This document shows, piece after piece, positions 55,906 to 64,000 of a stretch of DNA of 64,000 nt (position 1 is the first letter of the stretch; every line of letters begins with the position of its first letter). The DNA lies in NCBI GenBank assembly GCA_921293015.1, contig OV121088.1, positions 29,115,645 through 29,179,644 of the forward strand. Direction: 5' to 3'. This DNA comes from Phorcus lineatus (taxonomy: Eukaryota > Mollusca > Gastropoda > Trochida > Trochidae). The notes beneath the pieces are model-generated. The model searched no databases. It saw only the letters and a program-made list of their open reading frames with translations, and was not told the origin of the DNA. The position numbers and the translations under genes were made by a program.

Positions 55906-57669
55906 GTGTATGTTCAGATGGTAGGGGCTGTGATCGGCACACTGAAGAGATTAGCTGTGTGGAGGGAGCCACTTACCCCTGTCATAGGTGAGAGATGTGC
56001 TCTGCTCCTGTGTTCAATATAAACATTCCTGTCTTGCACAAGGGAGCTGAGCCAGGAAAATGTGTCCTAATGACTCTTCAACATACATGGCCTTCATTCT
56101 GGTTGATGTTATTGTCTTTAATCATGAAATATTATTTTTTTGTATTTGTAGGAAAAAAACATCCAAAACGTTATCCATATACTGCATGATTTTCATTATA
56201 ACAACTTCTTAATTGTGAAAATGACAATGCTTTTTACAATAAAGTAGTTGTGATCCAGAAAAGCTTGCTTTTGTTACATATATATACCAAACATTCTTCA
56301 AAGACTTGAACTAGAAGTTTGGTGGTGTTGTCACACTGATACAAGTTTTTCTGCAGGAATACAGAAATAAATAGATTTAAATTATTTTTGCTGTGGAAAA
56401 AATTATTTTGAATTGTTTATGTTGAAATGATAAACCAAATGTTTGATTATTTGTCATCTTTCTTGATGTTGTTATTTCAAGTAGATGCTATATTTTAATG
56501 GTCTCAATCTTGATGCTGATTTTGATGCTCAATTCCAAATATTGTCATCTTTCAAAAACAAAAAGTATCAATGATGAGATACCTAGATTTCCTCAAGCTG
56601 ATAACACCATTCTGTGTTGCTGATTTACAGGAACCACAACTCATAGGAATAATCCAGGATTGGTCACTCGCTAAAGATGGGCTATATTGGAATGGTCTGG
56701 TACCAACAGTAATTAATGGCTTAAAAATTCCAAACATAGTTACCCAAACTTCATTCATTGCATTTACTGTACATCATTAATTTAGTGTCAATCCTTAATG
56801 AATCCTATTTTCAGTATCCCAAAACTCTACAGTCAGAAAAGGACAGAAAGTTGACTCCCAAGTCCCGAAATACAATAAAACCCATCCACTTGTAACTGCT
56901 ATACGTCTTAGAAAAACCCTCTCTTCAGTCAGATAATTGATAGTTTTCAACTGTTAAAATAGATTGAAATGGGTCCATCTTTAACTTTGGATGAAGGTCT
57001 TTAGTTTGTCTTCAACTGTATCCTCCGTGAGAAACATCTTGGTAAATTGAAAACAGGCGGACTCTGAAGTGTTTTTGTAGAGAGCAAGTACCACCCTAAT
57101 CACTTTGATGTCAAATGAAGTGAAACTGCCAAGTTTGTGATTAAAATTTGAAGTTTTAACATTTTTATGTTCTGGAAATCTTTTACAACTCCTAAAACCT
57201 TTCTTTAATTCATATACTATAATATATAAGAAAAAATCAGAATCAAATTATTTCCAACACAGAGAAGTTGGATTTTTCCTAATATGTGTATAGTAGCCAT
57301 TGTTGAATATGATTTTTTTCTTTTTTTGATTTTCCTTCTTTTGGAAACTTTTACTATAAAATTTAACCTCATGCAGTGAACTGATGGATTAATTGTATTT
57401 ACACTGTTGTCAATGAAATTCTGAGTTGTAAACATGAACAAGTGAGCAAGGTATTAGTTTTTCTATGCATGCACTTATTTACATCCAAGGCATTCTCAAG
57501 GTAAAATTCCCGTTACCATACTCCTTTAAGGGCAAGCATTCTCTATCCATTCTCATATCCCCGGGGAGTATAGAACCCTTGTTGCTATTAAGAGTGTTAG
57601 AAGGTTATCTGTCACATTTCCTGAGCATCCAAATAACTGAAATATATGACCTGGTAATTATCCAAACTC
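55906..57669. other. gene-free stretch
   Basis: No gene recognised. Frames at 55995-56189, 56552-56780 (both strands) and 57217-57441 lack family motifs. Confidence 0.45.
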
Positions 57670-57860
57670 TGGGAAAAAACCTTTGGAAATGAAATTTCTG
57701 AAATAATTCATACCCTGACCTATGAATAATAAAACCTTTGATAAAAAAACATTTGAAAGTGAAATTTTTAAAAATAATTGTTGCTACAACCTATGAAATC
57801 ACAAAAATTCTTGAAAATAAATTTTCAGAAATAATTGCTTCCTTGACCCATGAATGTTCT
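57670..57860. repeat. eroded tandem repeat, unit 60-70 bp, 3 copies
   Basis: TTTG(G)AAATGAAATTT(C/T)...AAATAATTNNT, then a C-rich patch and (A)CCTATGAA, recur from about 57681, 57751 and 57810. Confidence 0.6.
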
Positions 57861-59039
57861 TTAAATATCTGAAATCATCCCCCCCTCAAAACCTCCTTTT
57901 TTCAAGCTTGTAACATTACAAAGTAAAAATACTAAGCACATGGCTATCTTGCAGGACATCAGCGAACAGGCAATTTCATTCTTCGTTAGCAATATGTTAA
58001 TTGACATCTACGATATACAGTACGTGGTATACATGGCATCTGAACATACAGCCATGTCAAGACGACCATAACCATGCTACCTGGCAGCCAATTAACAAGT
58101 AATGTTTCATTCTGACTATAATTAATTGACACATGGCTATTTTTGCCCTGTTCTAGAATAAAAAGGGAGGTTAAAAGAGGAGATAGGTTAATGGAGCAGA
58201 CGGCTTCATGTCAGGGGAGATAATAACCTTTGGTTGTCAAGGGCAACTGGTCTACTCCGATTTAAGAAAGAGTTTTGGTAGTTTTCTTTATTGAAGATAT
58301 ATAAGAAGTTTTTAGAAAATAATGATATGTTATGACCTTTTATTTAACGTTCTTAAATTAATCGTAAATATACTTTTTACGTTATAATCAAAATATAATT
58401 TTGTTTTCTCAAGAAATTGGAACATGGTAACGTCAATCTGAGCTCTTGAAGACAACTTGTAAACATACAATAATTGTGTTAGTATAAATCGATGCAGTTG
58501 TACCTATGTATTTTCAATTTTGTGTTTCAGCCTAAAGATATTATACCACATTTCTTTAAAGAAATTTTAATTCTTCAAATTTTACCCAAATATACATTAT
58601 ATATAAAACATATTATCTTCAGAGGGTCAAACATCTCTTTACTCAACCCAATAAACCCAAGTCATAAAAGAAATATTACATTTCAAACAAAAACTGCATG
58701 TGACCATTTTGGTGTAGTACCTTTTAATCATTCGGGTTAGGGGAATTTTATGGTTTTGCATAGCATAATGAACTTGGTACCTACTTTTAAGGACTCATTT
58801 TATTGATTACAAAATGATGCCAGTGGTAACTTTTGTTTCCATTTTTGTAAGAACACTTTTTGGTAAGAATGTGATACAGTGCCTATGATTTCTCATCAGT
58901 TGACATAGCTAATACCGGTACTTGTGCCTGTGATACCTGTAAAAATAGTCTTCAAATTCATGAAACTTCTAATCATCTCACGAGTCTACTCATTATGGGA
59001 ATCTGATGAACCTCACCTGTCAGTCGAGTTGTCTAGTCC
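57861..59039. other. gene-free stretch
   Basis: No feature recognised. The frame 58492-58740 is unsupported. Confidence 0.45.
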
Positions 59040-59840
59040 AATTCCATCTTGTTTCCTCATGGCATGTACCTATGAGAGCATGTTCATGTAGTGGACATGA
59101 CACTGACCTTTTCTGGTCATGGCCAGTGCAGGAATCTTGATGCATGTGTCCATATTAGTTACCAGACTGTCTCTCATAGCATGCTCTTGCACTAGTCCAA
59201 CACCCAGACTGTAGTTAATCCTTGATAGTTGTCTGTCATCCAGACCCTATGGCAAAATATCAAAGGAGCCTTCTTAAGTCTAGGAAATGTTGGCAAGTCT
59301 AGTTGCCTCAGCCACAGGTAATATAGTTGTCTCATCTATCAGTTGCTTGACTTGTCTGATCTTGTACATGTAAAAACTTGTTTTTGTCATGCACAAGACA
59401 CTGATCTTCTAGTCATGTCCAGTGTTGGAATCTTGGTGCATTACTTATCAGTTGCTAGAATTTCTCCTCAAGGTACCTGTATGAACGTATTCTTTTGGTG
59501 CTGTACATGTCACTGCCCTCCACTGATGCTAGTCTCCTTGTCAGTTGATGTAAAGTGTACAGTGTATGTGCATGCAAGGACTTGCATGACAGAGTAGTCT
59601 TACTCTCCCACAGTAGTTGGGGATATTTTGACCTTAAAAAACCCTCTTGAAAAGCTAGTCTAGATCTCAAATCACTAACATTTCTCTGAGGTGCCTTTGT
59701 TATATCTAATAAAACAATTGTTTTTGAGATTTTTTCAGACTGAATATTAGTCTATAATTACACTGCTTCACCTCTGCTGTGTTTCTACTGATGGTGGCCA
59801 GTGTAGGAAGCTTGTGGTGTCCTAACTGTCTGTCTTGCAG
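59040..59840. repeat. eroded tandem duplication, unit about 300-375 bp
   Basis: GACA(T/-)GACACTGA(C/T)CTT, then (T)C(T/A)(G/A)GTCATG(G/T)CCAGTG and GGAATCTTG(A/G)TGCAT recur near 59093 and 59391. A weaker GGTGGCCAGTGTAGGAAGCT lies near 59793. TGTACATGT and CTCATGG/CTCAAGGTACCT words accompany them. The overlapping frames 59343-59670 follow from this. Confidence 0.6.
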
Positions 59841-60085
59841 GTCCAATCATAGATTGGTGTACAGTTGTTGCAATTTTGCATGTGCATTTGTAATATGTGC
59901 ATGTGCATTCACAGCATGTCTGCCTTGCAGTTTAAACTATTATCATCTTTTAGAAGAAAATTTCACACCAACTGGAAAGGAAATTCACATTCTTTAACAA
60001 GATGTATTTCAAATGAGGTTCAAATCCATTTTTCTGCTCCTATTGTTGTATGTCATTGATATTTTTTGTAGAAAATGTTTCACCT

Positions 60086-60256
60086 CTATTTGCATGTTAA
60101 AGTACAACTTATTTCTGTCTCTAATTTTATCAAAACCATGTGTTTGTTTGCGTCTCCCTCTTGTACACGTACAATGGCGTCACAGACGATGCAGATGTTG
60201 CTTCCGGTACAAGGCTCTTGATTCTCCTCTCCACTTCCACTTCTCATTACCACTCT
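60086..60256 (-). CDS. candidate terminal exon, unidentified
   Basis: On the minus strand CCATTACAG (AG at 60258-60257) could be an acceptor. It opens a 56-residue frame to TAG 60086-60088. The protein-like part reads RSGSGEENQEPCTGSNICIV, then CDAIVRVQEGDANKHMVLIK, then LETEISCTLTCK. Four cysteines include a C-x5-C-x2-C cluster. Base composition is higher in GC than the flanks. No family is recognised, no upstream partner exon was found, and a plus-strand frame overlaps, so chance is quite possible. Confidence 0.2.
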   Translation of the reverse strand, partial: RVVMRSGSGEENQEPCTGSNICIVCDAIVRVQEGDANKHMVLIKLETEISCTLTCK

Positions 60257-61079
60257 CTGTAATGGTTTCATTATGTGTATCTGGTGTGAATTTGATAACC
60301 GTTTTTTAAAATTAATAATTAAGGTTACGTGAACATTTAAAAAAAAAATCCTAATATTTACGATTTTTTTTCGTAAACCAGATGGCAAATAATTGTTGGT
60401 TTTATTCTGAAATGTAGCACTGTTGTTGCAGCCATTTCACCCTATAATAAAACAAACCACTTAGGAAGCAGAAATTAAAAAATGCATTTGACCAAAAGAA
60501 AGAAATGTTGTACTTTAAGAAGAGACATTCAACCGTAAGAATGAGAAATATAACCCTTAGACACTGTTTTTTGTTCACATAATGAATACAGATCATTTTT
60601 TTCAGAATTTGCTTCTTTCTTATGCAGGAATTTAGCCAAATCAAATAATGTACTTATTTATAAGTGAATAGTACTATTTTATTGTAACAATATTGAAAAA
60701 CATTTCCATACAAATAGAACACATGAAAACTGTCTAGAGAAAGAACCGACCCAAAAGAATGTTCTCATAAGAAATCCTTTCAGCAGACTTATTGATGACA
60801 GCGTTAAGTTTCATTCAAGTTAAAGGAAACCCCATAATTTTTTATCTCGCATATGATCAAAACATTACTCATTATAATCACTGTCATAGCGACAACATTC
60901 TTTAATAACACCATTATCCTGTCATAGACTCTACCACAGGAATGTCAAGCTATATCAGTTTGAGTGCTAACCTTCATAGATGTGTCAACAGGTCCGTTTT
61001 TGTCAAAGACTGATATTGCCATAAATATATACATGGCCCAGATTTATCAAAGTCTGACGGTGCCATGTTGGTGCCATGT
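60257..61079. other. gene-free stretch
   Basis: No gene recognised. The minus-strand frame 60402-60644 is AT-driven. Confidence 0.45.
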
Positions 61080-62090
61080 GGAGCGCACATGGTTGGATGT
61101 CCTCACACTCCTTGACACTTCACCGTTTTTCTCCAGGGTTGACAGTTGGGTGGTTCTTGCATCAGTTGTAGAAAGTTTGAGGATATTTCAAGAGTTTGTG
61201 GTGTCATTTATTCCAGGGGGATTTTGGAGGCAGGTGGTGTTAGATGTTAAATGTCCCAACTTAAGGAGGTTAAAATGTGATTGAGGGAATGTCTTCTTAC
61301 TTGGCGACATATAGTAGTTTTTTGAGAGTCGACAGTTCTGATTCTTGTGTCAATTGTGGATTGTTAGAAGGTTGTTCAAAAGTTTGTGGTGCATGTTCTT
61401 GGGAGATGTGAGGATATAAGAATGTAATGACACTTAGTATTTTTCCTTCAGGGTTCAAAATTGGGTGGTTTCGTTGTCAATTTTGGAAGGTTAGAGGATA
61501 TTTCAAGAGTTTGTGGTGTAAATTTTTCTAAAAAATTGAATGGGTTGTGTAATGTGTCACCATGAAGGGATATGTTAGAATGTCAACATTAAAAAATCCT
61601 AGGAGTTACAGAGGGAATGTCTTCACACTTGATGACACTTAGTTATTCTCAAGTGTTGACAATGGGTGGCTCTAACATCAAACGTCAAGGTTAGTAGATA
61701 TTTCAAGAGTTTGTGGTGTCAAGTGTTCCCAGATGACTTAATATGTGTCATTTAGGTATTGAAATAGGACTTTGGTTTTTGTTTAAAGCTTCATTGGTAA
61801 ATGGTGGACCTATATATAGCTTCCATGTACAGAGATGGGAGTTTGTGGGGTCAAGTATTCTAAAGGGATTTCATTGATCGGGTAATGTTATATCTCCATG
61901 AGAGGATGTTAGAATGTCAAAAGAAAAATTCTAAAAGTTATGATATGTCTTTACACTTGCTGACACTTTAGTAGTTTTTCTAGGGTTGACAATGGGTGGT
62001 TCTAACATCAAACATCAAGGTTAGAAGATTTTTTAAGAGTTTGTGGTGTCATATGTTCCCAGATGATTTCATTTATCTTAAAGGTATTTG
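61080..62090. repeat. eroded tandem array with GAGTTTGTGGTGTC core, about 6 partial copies
   Basis: TTCAAGAGTTTGTGGTGTC or variants occur near 61188, 61378, 61501, 61698, 61842 and 62032. GACACTT.AGTA.TTTTTC, then GGGTTGACAATGGGTGGTTC, then AACATCAA precede most of them, and GAATGTCAA/GAATGTCTT(C/T) words lie between. Steps are about 125-200 bp. The 106-codon frame 60964-61284 enters this array and is not conserved between copies. Confidence 0.75.
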
Positions 62091-62624
62091 AATAGAGACT
62101 TTAAGGATTTTGTTCTCAATTTCATTTTTTTGAAAGCTATTTCTTATTGCTCACATCAACAGAGAGGAAATATTCTTTGTGTTTTAAGTGCTGGTGTAAT
62201 AGTGTCATCGATGTACATTGGATGGTTCCAGGAGTGGCTTCTATATAAAACTGAAAGGAAATGAGTAAAGAGGTAACTTTTCGAAGAAAAGTGTTTTTTA
62301 GGTTAATGTGTATCCCTTCTGAAAATGATTTGCTTATTGGCCTATTTTCATATGAGGTTTTCAAGGCCAGAAATGTACATGTATTTAATACTCATGAAAC
62401 TGACTCAACCAAAACTTTGAGCTCTTTTCAGTTCCATCAGAATTTGATGCTTTGATGTTTGGTAAGAATGCATGAATCATTCAGCATTTGAAAAAATGGG
62501 AGTCTTTATATTAACTAAACAAAGGAATAAAAAAATAACCCAAAACCACTGTTTAGTGAGAGAGGAAATAATATTCAAAACATTTGAGTTTCCACATGAC
62601 AAGAAAGGTGCCCCGACTCTGTGT
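62091..62624. other. gene-free stretch
   Basis: No feature recognised. Frames at 62137-62455 overlap on both strands without motifs. Confidence 0.45.
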
Positions 62625-62710
62625 ATTTCCTTCTTGGAGCTCTGCGTCAACAAACACTGTGTGGAGCTGTGAGAACTGAGCTAGAACAATGCACCATGGG
62701 ACAATGTTTA
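62625..62710. repeat. segment duplicated at 63.55-63.9 kb
   Basis: CCTTCTTGGAGCTCTGCGTC, AACAAACACTGTGTGGA, then CTAGAACA and ATGGGACAATGTT reappear in order at 63549-63588 and 63857-63902. There the second copy is interrupted by SINE D. Confidence 0.6.
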
Positions 62711-63090
62711 TTCGGGAACCTGAAAGTCTGATGTCCTAGTGATGCTAGATTAAAGTAATATTTTGAATAATTAGGCAGCCAATGAAATGGTTTCATAAGC
62801 ATTCTTAGTCATATTTAAGTCAGTTAATTGACTCATATTCAAGGTTTATTTTCTTAGTAACTACTACGCTTGACGTCTGAGAATTTGTTAAAAATTTACA
62901 TTTGGGTTATCAAGCATCATTTATGTTTTTGTGATTCTCCAGTGAGGAAAGGCTAATGGCCTTGTGTAAAGCATAATTTTTTTGTTTAAATATATATTGT
63001 TTTTGACTTTATGATGTAGTCCCAGGTTTTTAATGGACATTAAAAAGCACGTAGGTAATATGACAGAGGAAGTGAGGATGTATAAGTTCT

Positions 63091-63160
63091 TTAATACCTG
63101 ATGAAGGCTGTGTCTTTGATTTGCCTTGCAACATTGTTAGTTAACAACATGGAAGTTGTG
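63091..63160 (+). repeat. hammerhead-like relic CTGATGA ... GCAA
   Basis: CTGATGA (63098-63104) is followed by a 4-bp stem AGGC / GCCT (63105-63108, 63123-63126), T, GCAA, and a stem-loop TTGTT / AACAA. The order matches a hammerhead core with GAAA changed to GCAA. Outer pairing for stem I is not evident, so it is likely dead or coincidental. Confidence 0.3.
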
Positions 63161-63176
63161 TATCCATTTGTTCTTC

Positions 63177-63514
63177 GCCCATTGAAGATACCGCTGTTTA
63201 ATAAAATTACACTATGAATACAAGTTGAGTCATAATATTGCATGCTGACTGACATCACGCCACATCACAATCGTCAAGAATGACGCCACAATGTTAGTGG
63301 CGTGGCAGCAATTGTAATGTCAGCGATTTGCATGCTTTTACTTCGATGTAAATCAGCAAGTGATAAATAGATTACTAAAGTCAGTCTTGTTTGAATGCAT
63401 TAAAATTAAATTAATGAATGGTATTGGTATCTTCACTTTCCATCGTTAAATACCAAACCACACACTCGTTTAATAAAAATGTAATTTAATGGGACGTCGT
63501 CTAGTATTCTCAAT
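63177..63514 (+). repeat. dispersed foldback repeat with CRE-like cluster, copy 2
   Basis: It follows copy 1 (1736-2076) throughout: TGAAGAT(G/A)CC, TTTAATAAA, the TGACGTCAC sites now TGACATCAC/TGACGCCAC, GATAAATA, ACTAAA.TCAGTC, GTTAAATACCAAACCACACA and GGGACGTCGT(T/C)TAGTATTCT. Many of the changes are CG to TG/CA, as expected from methylation-driven decay. The inverted repeat (63371-63508) is less perfect than in copy 1. Confidence 0.75.
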
Positions 63515-63577
63515 ATCTTGCACTGCCATACAGAGTCCAGAGTCTCTGCCTCCTCTTCTGGATTCCACATCAACAAA

Positions 63578-63856
63578 CACCCTGTGGACCATGGACCGAC
63601 AGTGGCTCGGCAACTTTGTCTGCATAACTGTTCTACATATGCAGTAACTGCAATGCAACACTGAATTTCAGAGCAGTACTACCCATGGTTCTCTTAGTTT
63701 CAGCCAACTTCGCAGATTTCACCGCAATGCATAACTACATTGGTGTTGCGGGCTTTCTCCCTGCAATGATAATACTAGCAGCCGTGATATAAGTGACATA
63801 CTCAAGAAAGCTGCGTTTAACCCCAATTCACCTCACCTCATCTCACACCTTGTGGA
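63578..63856 (+). mobile_element. 5'-truncated SINE, copy D, with target duplication
   Basis: The SINE (63589-63845) is flanked by CACC(C/T)TGTGGA (63578-63588, 63846-63856; one mismatch in 11). The tRNA head is lost. CAACTTTGTCTGCA, CACTGAATTTCAG, AATACTAGCAGCCGTGATAT and GTTTAACCCCAATTCAC identify the family. The frame 63470-63661 crosses its left edge. Confidence 0.85.
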
Positions 63857-63902
63857 GAACTGTAAGGCCAGATCTAGAACAGCTCAATATGGGACAATGT
63901 TC

Positions 63903-64000
63903 ATAGAATATTTCTAAAACTTTTGTTCTATCAACACTGCTTGTACATGTGTTTGCTGCAGGTTTAGTTGGGTGGTTTTTTTCTTGTCTGTAATTCATGA
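63903..64000. other. right window edge
   Basis: No feature recognised. Confidence 0.5.

Noticed and set aside
60964-61284. 106-codon frame that looks hydrophobic and protein-like
   Set aside because: It runs into a tandem array whose other copies do not keep the frame. No domain is visible.
1-64000. Bacterial operons, phage genes or a prokaryotic defence system
   Set aside because: No long frames, no ribosome-binding-site-led gene rows, and abundant eukaryotic SINE, LINE, MITE and intron signals.

Overview
This is a eukaryotic, animal-type window, AT-rich by eye, with no protein-coding gene that can be called with confidence from end to end. No open frame exceeds about 220 codons and none belongs to a bacterial family. 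Several repeats suggest a marine mollusc (bivalve or gastropod): a tRNA-headed SINE ending in a GAGT-type tail, a CCTTC/CCGTC pseudo-microsatellite repeat headed by an ACCCCTGCTTCGAAG palindrome, the recurrent GTTATCTCCCTT motif, and foldback repeats with TGACGTCA clusters. That placement rests on remembered resemblance, not on a search. The window is probably intergenic and intronic DNA.

Layout. 0-6.3 kb: a 5'-truncated LINE tail, a 120-bp tandem array, two foldback repeats with CRE-like palindromes, then a Mutator-like (MULE) DNA transposon (4014-5635) with matching target duplications, degenerate terminal inverted repeats and a broken two-exon FLYWCH-MULE transposase gene. A promoter-like pocket and a degenerate exon resembling exon 1 of P2X7-like genes follow. 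7.7-8.5 kb: the best TATA promoter in the window and small unidentified frames. 9-24 kb: SINEs, several MITE-like elements with target duplications, and old local tandem duplications. 24.9-27.5 kb: a young non-autonomous LTR-retrotransposon-like element with near-identical 0.65-kb repeats. 28-45 kb: foldbacks, a 77-bp satellite-like array, an inverted pair of one DNA-transposon-like family, and more eroded tandem duplications. 46.2-48.1 kb: two promoter-like pockets, one with a 102-residue frame broken by a single TGA. 49-64 kb: a TTAA-flanked MITE, a second 77-bp array, SINEs, eroded tandem arrays, and a second copy of the 1.7-kb foldback repeat.

Together, most recognisable content is mobile DNA or its debris. 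Most of it is non-autonomous: SINEs, MITEs and a coding-deficient LTR element, all of which would need enzymes encoded elsewhere. The rest of the recognisable content is short locally duplicated segments of 60-370 bp at many stages of decay. The parts most likely to bear on host genes are the promoter-like pockets near 5.95-6.02, 7.70-7.80, 46.25 and 47.93-48.06 kb.
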